64,000 nucleotides of DNA from Bog-532 sp963732345. GTDB taxonomy: Bacteria > Actinomycetota > Actinomycetes > Streptosporangiales > Streptosporangiaceae. Location: NCBI GenBank assembly GCA_963732345.1, contig CAVSZI010000018.1, forward strand, positions 186,001-250,000. Direction: 5' to 3'. This document shows, one piece after another, positions 40,956 through 51,460 of the stretch. The number at the start of each line of letters is the position of its first letter. Within the stretch, counting starts at the first letter, position 1. Under the pieces are notes generated by a model that had not been told where the DNA came from, did no database searches, and saw nothing but the letters and a program-made list of their open reading frames with translations. Position numbers and translations under genes: made by a program.

Positions 40956-43523
40956 CTAGCGCGGGGGTGTGCCCACCGGTTTGCCGGGGGCCGTCTCCGG
41001 CTCGGCCGGGGCGACTTCGGACTGCACCGGGGCCGCGTCCGGCTGGTCCTGGCTGTCCGCCGGGCGACCAGGCACCCCGACCGGTTCGCCCCGGGTGTCC
41101 GCCGGGCCAGCGGGCACGGTCACCGGCTGGCCCTCGGGGAGCGCCGCGCCGCCCGGTCCGGACGGCCCGTCGCCGGGACCGCCGTCACCCGGGCCGCCGC
41201 CCCCGCCGTGACCGTCGTCCCCGGGCCGGTCGGCCGGCACGCGGCTGAGCCGGGACGGCCACCAGTTCCACCGGCCGAGGAGCACGACCGTGGACGGAAC
41301 GAGTACGGTGCGGACCACGAACGTGTCCATCAGCACGCCGAGCGCGAGTCCGGCGCCGACGTCGCGGATCTGGGCGCCGCCCGAGCCGCGGCCGCCGACG
41401 ATCGCGAAGACCGCGAACGTGCCGGCCAGCACCATCCCGGCCGACGTGACCGTGGTTCCGGTCACCGCGATGGCCCGGGTCACCGCCTCACGGAGCGGGT
41501 ACTGATGAGCTTCCTCCCGGATCCGGCTCATCACGAGGATGTTGTAGTCCTCCCCGAGCGCCAGCAGGAAGATGAACATCAGGAACGGGAGGATGAAGGT
41601 GAGGCCGCCGTCGCCCGCCAGCTTGATGAAGATCAGGCACGACAGGCCGAGTGCCGCCAGGTAGGACAGGGCGACCGAGGCGATCAGGTACACGGGCGCC
41701 ACCAGGCTGCGCATCACCAGGGCCAGCAGGATGCCGATGACCACGATCGCGATCGGGATCACGTGGATCAGGTCACTGTCGGAGATCTGGCTGATGTCGT
41801 AGAACGCGGGTGCCTCGCCGGCGACGCCGTAGTCGGAGGCGCCGATGGTTGCTGCCGCCGCCGCGGCCGCGTGGCGGATGGCCGGCACCGCGTTCATCGC
41901 CGCGGTCGAGGATGGATCCCCCGCCTTCAGGCCGGTCTCGAACTGGATCGTCCGGCCGTCCGCGCTCACGTACTGCGCCATCGCGCGGTACACGTCGTAG
42001 GCGGCCACCGGGACCGGAAGGTGGCTCGGTGGTGTGGTGGGCAGTTGCGAGGGCGGCCCGAGCGACGCCAGCTCCGCGTGCAGCCCGGAGAACTGCGCGG
42101 GGGTCAGCGTGACGGCCCCGACCGGGTTGAGCGGCCCGGTCACACCCGTGAACAGCCCGCTCTGGACGAGCGTCTTCTCGCCTGCGGCGATCGCCTGCGC
42201 GTCGTCCCAGGCCGGCACCTTGAGCTTGTACACGAGGTTGGTGGGGTTGGCGCTGCTGGCGGGGAAGTGCTTGGCCAGCAGGGCCTGGCCGGCCGCCGAA
42301 TCAGTGCCCGCCGGGGCGCTCAGGGTGCCGCCAAAACCGGCCGGCTTGTAGAGAGTGACCGCGCTCGCCAGCGCGCCGAAGACGACGACGCCGGTGATCA
42401 GCGCGGCGGCGGGGCGCTGGACGATGCGGGCGGCGATCCGGCCCCAGATCCCGACCTTGCCCGTCCCGGCGCGCGTCCTGGTCGGCCAGAACGCGGCCCG
42501 GCCGAAGATGGCCAGCAACGCGGGCAGCAAGGTCAGCCCGGCGAGCAGCATCACGCCGATGCCGATGGCCAGCGGGATCCCCAGCTGCGAGTAGATCTGG
42601 AACGTGGCGGCCAGCAGGGTGAGCAGAGCCGCGACGACGGTGGCGGCGGAGAAGGTGATCGATTCCCCCACCTTGACGAGCGCGGACCGCACCGCCTCCT
42701 TGGGCTCGATTCCGGCCCGGAGCTGTTCCCGGACGCGGAATACGAGGAAGAGGCCGTAGTCGGTGCCGGCCCCCAGCACCAGCACGATGAGCATGAGCTG
42801 GGCGATCTGCGAAACCTTCAGGCCCGCGTGCGCCGCCTCGGCGACCAGCGGCCCGGAGATCGCCACCGCCATGAACGCCGGGATCAGAGTGATGAACGGC
42901 GCCAGCAGCGAACGGAAGATCAGCAGCAGCAGCACCAGGATGAAGACGACCGTGAGGGCCTCTTCCTGGTTGCCGGTCGACCCCGATTTCTTCTGCTGGT
43001 CGACCTGGATGGGGATCGCCCCCGCCAGGTGCACCTGCAGCCCGGCCGGCGGGCCCGCCCGCGCGATGGTGCTCCGGAGATCGTTGACCAGGTTGGTCAC
43101 GGCGGTCTGGTCGCCCTGACCGACGTTGGACAGCACCTGCAGCTGCTCGGCCTGCCCGTCGCCGGACCGGCCCAGGTCGGTGACCCGCACCACGGTGGGC
43201 ACGGTGCGGAGGTCTTGCCGAAGGGTGTTCAGCCACGCCACGTCGGAGGAGGTCAGCTGCCCCTGGCTGACGGCGGCCACCACCGGGATGGGCACCCGGT
43301 TGGTCTCGCCGAACGGCGCAGCCAGGTCGGCGGCGTGCTGGCTGGGCGCGCTGGCCGGCAGGAAGTTGGCGTTGTTGCCCTGCGTCACGCTGGCCAGCGA
43401 CGGCAGGAAGCGCGGCACCGCGAACGTGGCCAGCACCCACACCACCACGACGACCCACCGGAATTTGACCGCGAACGTTCCGATTGCCCCGAATATCCCA
43501 TCGATTCGCACGGGCAGAAGCAT
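40956..43523 (-). CDS. MMPL-family RND transporter
   Basis: 855 residues. Twelve expected helices in two halves, each led by a helix and a periplasmic loop domain. First helix FRWVVVVVWVLATFAVPRFL; the TM4-type GAGTDYGLFLVFRVREQL and the second-half LALGEDYNILVMSRIREE carry the GxxxD(Y) proton-relay pairs of MmpL proteins. C-terminal tail about 90 residues of Pro/Gly/Asp. It exports lipids or small molecules using proton motive force. No biosynthetic partner adjacent, so the cargo is unknown. Confidence 0.9.
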   Translation of the reverse strand: MLLPVRIDGIFGAIGTFAVKFRWVVVVVWVLATFAVPRFLPSLASVTQGNNANFLPASAPSQHAADLAAPFGETNRVPIPVVAAVSQGQLTSSDVAWLNTLRQDLRTVPTVVRVTDLGRSGDGQAEQLQVLSNVGQGDQTAVTNLVNDLRSTIARAGPPAGLQVHLAGAIPIQVDQQKKSGSTGNQEEALTVVFILVLLLLIFRSLLAPFITLIPAFMAVAISGPLVAEAAHAGLKVSQIAQLMLIVLVLGAGTDYGLFLVFRVREQLRAGIEPKEAVRSALVKVGESITFSAATVVAALLTLLAATFQIYSQLGIPLAIGIGVMLLAGLTLLPALLAIFGRAAFWPTRTRAGTGKVGIWGRIAARIVQRPAAALITGVVVFGALASAVTLYKPAGFGGTLSAPAGTDSAAGQALLAKHFPASSANPTNLVYKLKVPAWDDAQAIAAGEKTLVQSGLFTGVTGPLNPVGAVTLTPAQFSGLHAELASLGPPSQLPTTPPSHLPVPVAAYDVYRAMAQYVSADGRTIQFETGLKAGDPSSTAAMNAVPAIRHAAAAAAATIGASDYGVAGEAPAFYDISQISDSDLIHVIPIAIVVIGILLALVMRSLVAPVYLIASVALSYLAALGLSCLIFIKLAGDGGLTFILPFLMFIFLLALGEDYNILVMSRIREEAHQYPLREAVTRAIAVTGTTVTSAGMVLAGTFAVFAIVGGRGSGGAQIRDVGAGLALGVLMDTFVVRTVLVPSTVVLLGRWNWWPSRLSRVPADRPGDDGHGGGGGPGDGGPGDGPSGPGGAALPEGQPVTVPAGPADTRGEPVGVPGRPADSQDQPDAAPVQSEVAPAEPETAPGKPVGTPPR

Positions 43524-43660
43524 ACTTGCGGCCCCCTGTGAGCCGGCTGAGCCGGGCGTTACGCGCTGGCTACACGGGCGTGGCGAAAGGCCCCTTCCCG
43601 CTGGCTCTGTTTCCCGCTGGCTCTGTTTCCCGGTGGCCCTGCGCAGCGTGCCGCATGCCG

Positions 43661-43694
43661 TGCCGCAAACTTCGCCTCGGCAAAGTTTGCGGCA
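43661..43694. other. Perfect 12-bp stem-loop between divergent genes
   Basis: TGCCGCAAACTT (43661-43672), ten-base loop, AAGTTTGCGGCA (43683-43694). It lies in the shared upstream region of the MMPL gene (minus) and the cytochrome gene (plus). Unusually AT-containing for this genome and perfectly symmetric, so it may be an operator. Just before it, a 16-bp CCCGCTGGCTCTGTTT sequence is repeated in tandem near 43596-43630. Confidence 0.55.
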
Positions 43695-43790
43695 GGCGGC
43701 TGCCCCCTGCCGCGGCCGCCCTGGTGGTTAGATGCCAGAGGGGAAAATCGCAGGATGGGCGGCGCAAGCGAGCCACGCCGCGGAGGTCTG

Positions 43791-44606
43791 ATGCGCCATG
43801 CTCCCGCCCGCCAAGACGCGGGATGGCGTCATGACGCGGGATGGCGTCATGCCCCTGGGTCACTACGGCGGTTCTGGCCGGCCGGCCTGACCCCGACGGC
43901 GATCGCCGTCTGCACGCTGGCCGCGATCGCCCTCGCGGGCCTCATCGTGATCGCCACGTCCCTCGTGGTGGTGGCGACGGGTCACGGGGAAGCGCCGGTC
44001 AGCGCGTCACTCGCCCAGGCGCTGGAGGCCTGCTCGGGTGAGCTGGCGCTGTTCGCCCTGACCGTCGCCGTCGTGCTCGGGGTCGCCGCGACCGAGCGCC
44101 ACTTCCTGCCTCCGGGGACGCGGGTGACCGCGCAGATCGCGCACCGCGCGGTCGCGCTGACCGCGGCCGGCTTCCTGCTCGTGCACATCCTGCTGGAGAC
44201 CGTTTCGGCCCGCGCCTCGCTGCTCGCCGCCGTCCTGCCGTTCACCGACGCGCGCGGCCGGCTGTACCTGGGGCTGGGCACGATCGCCTCCGACCTGGTG
44301 ATCGCCATCATGGCCACCAGCCTGGCCCGGATGCGCTACGCCCGATCGCGGCACCCGCAGCTGTGGCGGGCCGTGCACCGCTCCATCTATGTGGCCTGGC
44401 CGCTGGCCGTTCTGCACGGCATGCTCATGCGGGGCGGCCCCGCGTGGGCCGCGTGGACCTACGGGATCTGCGCGGCCCTGGTGGCCGTGGCCCTGACGGC
44501 CCGGATCCGGCTGCAGGATCCGCGGTCCCCCACCGAAAGCAGCGCGGGGAGCGCCGGCGGTGACCCCTTCCCCCCGGCGCAGGAGAACCCGTTCCCGAAG
44601 CGCTGA
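43791..44606 (+). CDS. Ferric-reductase/cytochrome-b-like membrane protein
   Basis: 271 residues from ATG 43791, with GGAGG four to six bases upstream; an in-frame ATG at 43755 lacks this. Six helices. Histidine pairs in QIAHRAVALTAAGFLLVHILLE and LWRAVHRSIYVAWPLAVLHGML sit on successive helices, as in ferric reductase-like or MsrQ-type haem-binding proteins. No flavin domain. It probably shuttles electrons across the membrane with an unseen partner. A short DAGWRHDAGWRH repeat follows the start. Confidence 0.78.
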   Translation: MRHAPARQDAGWRHDAGWRHAPGSLRRFWPAGLTPTAIAVCTLAAIALAGLIVIATSLVVVATGHGEAPVSASLAQALEACSGELALFALTVAVVLGVAATERHFLPPGTRVTAQIAHRAVALTAAGFLLVHILLETVSARASLLAAVLPFTDARGRLYLGLGTIASDLVIAIMATSLARMRYARSRHPQLWRAVHRSIYVAWPLAVLHGMLMRGGPAWAAWTYGICAALVAVALTARIRLQDPRSPTESSAGSAGGDPFPPAQENPFPKR

Positions 44607-44627
44607 CGACGGGAACGGGTTCTCCTG
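44580..44627. terminator. Bidirectional terminator between cytochrome gene and aceA
   Basis: An 18-bp perfect stem, CAGGAGAACCCGTTCCCG (44580-44597) with CGGGAACGGGTTCTCCTG (44610-44627), loop of 12. The stop codon of the plus-strand gene lies in the loop. It sits between convergent genes and can serve both. Confidence 0.85.
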
Positions 44628-44660
44628 GCCCCGGGCAAAGTGCGCCGGGCAGCGATCAGG

Positions 44661-45959
<1,299 letters not shown>

Positions 45960-46020
45960 GTCCCCTTTGCCTTCTGCTTGGGCGCCGCTTTCGTGGCGTT
46001 ACATCCAGGATGCCTCGTTA

Positions 46021-46093
46021 TCAAGCTACTGACTGGTAATTTATTAAGTAAAAAATCTAGAAATTCTCACTACGAGAAGATAGACTGCTATTT
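46021..46093. promoter_or_regulatory. AT-rich divergent control region, with TTCTC-ACTAC-GAGAA palindrome
   Basis: The aceA-ramB gap is strongly AT-rich at 46021-46093 against its surroundings. TTCTC at 46064-46068 and GAGAA at 46074-46078 form an inverted repeat about 15 bp before the ramB start. The AAACTTTGCAAA consensus of corynebacterial RamB is not obvious here. A candidate -35 for aceA, TTGATA, lies on the minus strand near 46018-46023. Confidence 0.45.
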
Positions 46094-47557
46094 ATGACTG
46101 AAGGATCGATAAAGTTGACGTCTGACCATGGTCTAGACCTTATGACCATGGGCCGGCGCCTTCGCCACCTCCGCCGTTCGCGAGGCCTGACCCTGGCCGA
46201 GCTGGGCGACCGGGTGGGCCGCGCCCCGTCCGCGCTCTCGCTGCTGGAAAACGGCCGCCGCGAGCCGAAGTTCTCGGTGCTGGAGGACCTGGCCAGCGCC
46301 CTGTCGGTGCCGGTGGAGGAGCTGCTTCGGCGGCAGGCGCCCAGCCGCCGGGCACAGCTGGAGATCACCCTGGAGGAATTGCAGCGCGACCCCGCCTACG
46401 CCGGGCTCGGCCTGCCGCACCTCAGGGTCGGCACCCGGGTGCCCACCGACGTGCTGGAGCACCTGGTGAAGCTGGCCGGGGCGCTGCGCGAGCAGCGGGG
46501 CAAGCCGGCGGCCACGCCGGAGGAGGCGCGAGCCGCCAACGCCGAGCTGCGCGCGGCCATGCGCGAGCGCGCGAACTACTTCGAGGAGATCGAGCAGGCC
46601 GCGCATGGTGCGCTGCAGGCGACGGGCTACGCGGGCGGTGCCCTGTCACAGGGCATGCTGATGTCCGTGGTCAGCCGCCACGGTTTCTCCGTCCGGTACG
46701 TGCAGGACCTGCCCAATTCCGTTCGGTCCCTGACCGATCTCCGCAACCACCGGATCTACGTCAAACAGGAGGCGGTGGGGACGCATTCGCCGCGCGCGGT
46801 CCTGCTGCAGGCGCTTGGGCACTTCCTGCTGGGTCACGAGGAGCCGCGTGGATTCGCCGATTTCCTCCGCCAGCGGGTCGAGAGCAACTACTTCGCCGCG
46901 GCGGTGCTGATGCCGGAATGGGCGGCGGTCCGCTTCCTGACCGACGCCAAGGACGCGCGTGACCTGGCCGTGGAGGATCTGGTGGACGTGTTCTCGGTGT
47001 CGTATGAGATGGCCGCGCACCGCTTCACCAACCTGGCCACCCGGCACCTCGGCATGCCGTGCCACTTCACCAAGAACGACTCCAGCGGCATCATGTTCAA
47101 GGCGTACGAGTCCGACGGGCTGGTCTTCCCGGCCGACCCGGACGGCGCGATCGAGGGCCAGCGGATGTGCCGCAAGTGGGCCGGGCGCCAGGTGTTCAGC
47201 GCGGCCGACCCCTTCTCCCCGTACTACCAGTATTCGGCCACGCCGTCGGGCACGTTCTTCTGCGTCTCGCATGTGGATCCGCGCGCCGACCGCGGCTTCG
47301 CCATCACACTGGGCGTCCCGTACGAGCATTCCCGCTGGTTCCGCGGTCGCGACACGTCCACCCGGATGCGCTCGTCCTGCCCGGACGGCGAGTGCTGCAA
47401 GCGGCCGCCCGCCGAGCTGACGAAGCGCTGGGAGGGCATGGCGTGGCCCTCGGCGCGGGCGCACTCACACGTGTTGTCCGCGCTGCCGGCCGGCAGCTTT
47501 CCCGGGGTCGACGAGGCGGACGTCTACGAATTTCTCGACCGGCACTCCAGGTCCTAG
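46094..47557 (+). CDS. ramB: RamB-type XRE transcriptional regulator
   Basis: 487 residues. HTH at about 18-75 (GRRLRHLRRSRGLTLAELGDRVG, SALSLLENGRREPKFSVLEDLA). The central region has an ImmA/IrrE-like LLQALGHFLLGHEEP, where the HExxH is not intact. The C-terminal DUF2083 domain has CPDGECCKRP cysteines near its end. This is the short-chain-fatty-acyl/acetate regulator family; RamB controls isocitrate lyase and acetate genes in corynebacteria and mycobacteria. Position divergent from aceA supports the symbol. Confidence 0.9.
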   Translation: MTEGSIKLTSDHGLDLMTMGRRLRHLRRSRGLTLAELGDRVGRAPSALSLLENGRREPKFSVLEDLASALSVPVEELLRRQAPSRRAQLEITLEELQRDPAYAGLGLPHLRVGTRVPTDVLEHLVKLAGALREQRGKPAATPEEARAANAELRAAMRERANYFEEIEQAAHGALQATGYAGGALSQGMLMSVVSRHGFSVRYVQDLPNSVRSLTDLRNHRIYVKQEAVGTHSPRAVLLQALGHFLLGHEEPRGFADFLRQRVESNYFAAAVLMPEWAAVRFLTDAKDARDLAVEDLVDVFSVSYEMAAHRFTNLATRHLGMPCHFTKNDSSGIMFKAYESDGLVFPADPDGAIEGQRMCRKWAGRQVFSAADPFSPYYQYSATPSGTFFCVSHVDPRADRGFAITLGVPYEHSRWFRGRDTSTRMRSSCPDGECCKRPPAELTKRWEGMAWPSARAHSHVLSALPAGSFPGVDEADVYEFLDRHSRS

Positions 47558-47624
47558 AGCACAGATCTTCATGCTGCCGAACGGGCCCGGGGGGGCTGAT
47601 CCGCCCGCGCGGCCGGTGTTACTC

Positions 47625-48198
47625 TTGAGTAACTTACTGTTCTGGGGTGACCCCGGCATCGCGCTGTCCCTGGTCGGGAGCTCGCTTGCGGCTGTCTCGC
47701 TGGTCAGCAACGGCACGAGCGAGCAGATCGGGGAGTGGACCCCGCAGATGTTCGGCGAGCCCGGCGACGTGAAGCTGGCCGCCTTCTGTTCCTCGGAGCC
47801 GGACGCCGGCAGCGATGTCGCGGCGACCCGCACCCGGGCCGTCTACGACGAGGCGAACGACGAATGGGTGCTGAACGGCACCAAGACCTGGGTCACCAAT
47901 GGCGGCATCGCCAACGTGCACATCATCGTCGCCTCCGTCGACCCCGCGCTCGGCAGCCGCGGCCAGGCCAGCTTCATCGTGCCGCCCGGCACGCGCGGGC
48001 TGTCCCAGGGCCAGAAGTTCCGCAAGCACGGCATCCGCGCCTCGCACACGGCCGAAGTGGTGCCCGACGATGTCCGGGTGTCGGGCAACTGCCTGGTCGG
48101 GGCAGGGAACCGCCAAGATCTTCACGATCTTCGAGGGCACCTCCGAGATCCAGCGCATGATCATCGGCCGGGCGGTGACCGGGTTGGACGTTCGATAG
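47625..48198 (+). pseudogene. Acyl-CoA dehydrogenase, middle deleted and frameshifted
   Basis: The first frame covers FWGDPGIALSLVGSSLAAVSL, AAFCSSEPDAGSDVAAT (FAD/substrate loop), LNGTKTWVTNGGIANVHIIV and ends near SGNCLVGAG at about 48105. From there another frame reads GTAKIFTIFEGTSEIQRMIIGR and stops at 48198, which is the C-terminal end of the family. Roughly 150 residues between the two, including the catalytic Glu region, are missing, and the first 50 or so N-terminal residues are also gone. Non-functional. It follows ramB by about 70 bp. Confidence 0.85.
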
Positions 48199-48362
48199 CC
48201 CTGACCTGCAGTTATAGCGATTCGCTAGGCCGTGTCATGGGCTGTCCTGCCGGGGGTGGGGCGGCCCCTTCTCGTGTGGCGTTTGTCCGGATTATCCCGG
48301 TTATTTCCCGTCGTTTCCGGACCGCGTGCTGAATCGGTGCTGATACCTGGGCATCTATGGTC

Positions 48363-48402
48363 TAGACCAATCACGAAATAGGTATAGACCAATTGGTATA
48401 AT
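48363..48402 (+). promoter_or_regulatory. TAGACCAAT direct repeats next to a TATAAT box
   Basis: TAGACCAAT at 48363-48371 and again at 48385-48393, 22 bp apart (two helical turns); the second is part of the palindrome ACCAATTGGT and is followed by TATAAT at 48397-48402. Looks like an operator-promoter, pointing right, but no intact plus-strand gene follows. The remaining sequence 48199-48362 and 48403-48482 shows nothing I can name. Confidence 0.4.
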
Positions 48403-48482
48403 GCGGGCCAGATGGCCTGGATTTATGTTAGAGGGCTGACGGCAGACGACCATCAAGCAAGCATCCAGGCAGGCGCCCGGCG

Positions 48483-48635
48483 TTAGTAGCTGACGAACGA
48501 GTACTCGCTGGTGAACCGAGCAGCCGAGATGTCGGCCCGGCTCGACAGCGACCGCTGCCGCCGCTGCTGCTGCTGTTGTTCGGCCGTCAGCCGCCGGTCC
48601 AGTGCCCGGAATTCGTAGTACTGGTTCTCGCTCAT
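48483..48635 (-). pseudogene. N-terminal remnant of a widespread actinobacterial protein (MSExQYYEF family)
   Basis: A 50-residue frame from ATG 48635, with GGAAGGGAAG upstream, reads MSENQYYEFRALDRRLTA and ends SEYSFVSY. In actinomycetes the same opening (QYYEF, LDRPLT, then NEYxWGDF) begins proteins of several hundred residues whose function I do not know. Here the frame stops just after the conserved EYS, so it is a truncated relic, or a small gene derived from it. A CAG-rich run (QQQQQ) lies in the middle. Confidence 0.6.
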
Positions 48636-48912
48636 GCGATGCTTGCTTCCCTTCCGGTGTCGGCTTCAGGACTGTGCGACGGCAAGCGCGCCTTGCGTAC
48701 GGGCCGGGGAGTCCCGCAGTTCGTCGGGTCAGCTCAGGGTTGCCGTCTGAGGTGCCGCTAGCCGCAGGGCCAGCCATGCCGTCGTCTGCCCGTTCAGGAC
48801 ATGCGTTCATGAATGGCGAATCATCGCTGTCGGGCTTCTTCGTCCGGGCGACGTGGGCAGCGGTGCGCGGCTGGGGCAGGTCGTGCAGGACCGGGGCGGG
48901 GCGGAGGCGTGA

Positions 48913-49326
48913 TCAGTTCGCGCCGGTGACGAGGCGAACCGGCTGGCCTGTGACCGCGGCCACGGTGAGGAAGTCGCGGTCGTCGGTGAGGATCGTGAGT
49001 CGGTGCCGTTCGGCTGTCACGCTGATGAGGAGGTCCACTGGTCCGGCGGAGCGGTGGTGGCCCGTCTCGGTGAGTCGCTGCTGGATCTCGCTGGCGCGCG
49101 CGTAGGCGTCGTCGGGCATCGGCACCCAGGTGAACAGCCGCTGGAAGAGTCGCTGCTTCTCCAGTCGGTCGGCTAGGGAGCGTGCCGAGTACAGGAACTC
49201 AAGCTCTACTACGGGACAGGTTGCGATGACGCCTGCGGCTAGCTGTTCGTCCCAGGCTTCCCCGGTCTTGGCCTGAAGGAGGCGGAACAGGCCAGAGGTA
49301 TCGGCCAGGTACAGTGCCGGGCTCAT
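48913..49326 (-). CDS. VapC-type PIN-domain toxin
   Basis: 137 residues. Acidic PIN residues: Asp9 in LYLADTSGLF, Glu in CPVVELEFLYSA, Asp in SAGPVDLLISVTAE and DDRDF near the end, all intact. Its ATG overlaps the antitoxin stop (ATGA). Expected to be an RNA endonuclease held inactive by the antitoxin. Sits in the decaying accessory region. The stretch 48636-48912 contains no gene I can support. Confidence 0.9.
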   Translation of the reverse strand: MSPALYLADTSGLFRLLQAKTGEAWDEQLAAGVIATCPVVELEFLYSARSLADRLEKQRLFQRLFTWVPMPDDAYARASEIQQRLTETGHHRSAGPVDLLISVTAERHRLTILTDDRDFLTVAAVTGQPVRLVTGAN

Positions 49327-49541
49327 CGGCGGTAGGCGGCCTTGTTCCCGATGAACTCGTCGAAGTCTCCCTGGTCGGCCATCTCGCGCAGGCGCGCCAG
49401 CGCGCGCAGCCGGTCCAGGCGCTGTCCGACCTCGCGGAGCGCGGCGTTGACCGTGTCCTTCTTCGTCTTCGTCCCCAGGACCTCGGCAGCCAATGCTAGG
49501 GCCTCGGAGTCGATCTCGACTGGTGTCTTCACCATCGCCAT
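49323..49541 (-). CDS. VapB-type antitoxin
   Basis: 72 residues from ATG 49541, with AAGGGG about eight bases upstream; a longer frame from 49580 lacks a ribosome site. VKTPVEIDSEALALAAEVLGTKTKKDTVNAALREV is the VapB DNA-binding strand-helix-helix with the KKDTVNAAL motif, and the C-terminal half (LREMADQGDFDEFIGNKAAYRR) is the toxin-binding tail. Translationally coupled to the toxin. Confidence 0.9.
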   Translation of the reverse strand: MAMVKTPVEIDSEALALAAEVLGTKTKKDTVNAALREVGQRLDRLRALARLREMADQGDFDEFIGNKAAYRR

Positions 49542-49656
49542 CTCGGCACCCCTTGAAGTGATAATGAATATCCTGAACACCTATCTTAGATACCAACGAT
49601 ACCTCATGAACGTGGTCCTGGGCGGCTCTTGCCCGGCCGGCCTTCACCGGATGCTG

Positions 49657-51408
49657 TCAGGTGCTGTTGCGGCGCAGGTCCTGCAGGAGGAGGGGCAGGT
49701 CCTGTTCCTCGTAGCGTGGCGGGCCGGGGGGCCGGGCCTCGAAGCGCCAGAGTTTCGCGTCGGGGATCGCCCTGCGCACGGTCGCGACTATCGCCTGGCC
49801 GGCGGTGTCATCATCGGCACGAACGTGGATTGACGTCCCGCTTTCGGCGAGGCCAGTGAGCAGGCGGAGCGCGGCGCCGAGGGACGCCCGTTTGTGCAGA
49901 CAAGCGGACGAGAAGACTTGCCGAGCTGATCGGCCGCGGCGATGAGCACTGAAGGGTTCTCGCATACGTATACGTCCGAGGCGGGCACTGCCATCCGGAA
50001 CGAACCGGTGAGGGAGCGGAGCGTCAGCCACAGCGGTTCGGGTCCTGCTGCCTGCGCGAGCCGCGGCATCCGGAGTGATCCAGGCCTGGAGCATTCCGGC
50101 CGCGTCCAGCGCCGCCTCGATCGTGGCGGCGGGGGCGTCGCCGGCCGTCTCGACCAAGCGCCAGAACGCTGCGCCCGCGGCGGTTACTCCCTCCGGGCGC
50201 TGACGACGCTCCCAGAATTCCGGGTCGCCGGGCACCGGGTCGCATTCCGCCTCGACCTGGTCAAGTTTCGCTTGGAGCTTCTTGCGGTCTTCGACGTTAT
50301 CTCTTAGCGCCTTGTCCAGCTCCACCTGCTGTTTCTCATGCGGTCGTCGTGCGGGAATCAGGTGCTCTCGGTTGATCGCCATGGCCAGGACCGGGGACGG
50401 TGACAACTCCTCGGACAGTCCTGCGACGAGCGATGACCACCTCTCGGCTGTCTCGGCGGATGGGCGGATTCGCTCATCGACGCCCTGGATCCAAGCGGAC
50501 AGCGTATCGGCGGTGGTCGTGATCGCGGTTTCGACCGCGCCGTTCTTCTCGGCGGCCGCCAGCTCGGCCTGGCCAAGCCGATTCCGTACCTTGGTCGCCT
50601 CGGCTGCCGCGGCCTCCGCTTTGCCAAGCGCCTTCGAGTGGGTTTCGATCAGCTCGTCGGCCCGTCGCGCGGCGGCTGCCCGCAGCCGGGAGGCCTGGCG
50701 CATGCGCGCCGTATCGCGTTCCGGCAGGTGCTGAGCGGTAACGTTGGTCAGGCCTGCGTCGGCCGCGTGAGCAGAAACCGCGTCCGCCGCAGTCTCCACG
50801 GAGCGTTCGGCAGAATCTAGATTTTCTCTTGCTTCTTTCAGCCGTTGCTGGGCGGGGAGAACATCAGCCTGTGCCTTGCTGGCGCGCTGTTCCGAGCGTT
50901 TCGCCGTTGTCTCCGCCTGGCTGGCCTGCTCGGCGAGCTGCCGCGCGTTGGCGACGGCGCTAACAGCGTCCTTGTACGCGTCCTGTTCCCGTAGGGTCTC
51001 GCGCTCGGCGGTGGCGAGTCGCTGTGCCTCTTCCTCCTCCGCGTGCTGCTTGTCCAGGTCTTCTTTCTCCCTGGTTAGGGTCGTGACCGTTTCCCGGGCC
51101 GAGTTCTCGTCGCGGGTGATCTGGGTGAGGGCACTGGCGGCAGCGGTCACCGGGTCGGCGGCGGACCGGATGACGGCGTCCGCCCAGGGTCGCCAGGATC
51201 GCCGGCTGAAGTCGGCGACGGCGGCGAGCGCCTGGTCGGCCTCGTCGCGCTCGTCCCGGAGGCGCTGCAGTTGTTCCCAGCCGTCCGCGAGCTGGTTGAC
51301 CTCGTCCTGGGCGATCGGGGGCAGCGCGGTGCGGAACGCCTGCGTCAGGAATCTCAGGTCGATCTTGTGCCCGATCTGCGGGGTGCGGCCGGGCGCGCTT
51401 GACGACAC
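49657..51408 (-). pseudogene. Wadjet type III relic: JetC (TIGR02680) middle fused to JetD (TIGR02679/DUF2399) end
   Basis: From the 5' end, codons about 15-440 are the coiled-coil middle of a TIGR02680 SMC-like ATPase: FLTQAFRTALPPIAQDEVNQLADG, long heptads, then GAAFWRLVETAGD and GMLQAWITPD. The N-terminal Walker A part is missing. At about 50060 the sense frame changes to RLAQAAGPEPLWLTLRSLTG and VYVCENPSVLIAAADQLG, characteristic of DUF2399 (JetD); near 49880 it shifts again to ALRLLTGLAES, with a degenerate toprim-like VRADDDTAGQAI, ending at 49657. So two frame changes and large deletions. Cannot be functional. JetA and JetB are absent. Confidence 0.75.
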
Positions 51409-51460
51409 TGCGGGAGGCGAGCGTGCATCGTCCCGGCACCGGGCCGCCGGCCGGGCTCTC

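Noticed and set aside
46064..46078. TTCTC-n5-GAGAA read as a certain RamB site
   Set aside because: It does not match the AAACTTTGCAAA-type consensus; kept only as a candidate operator.
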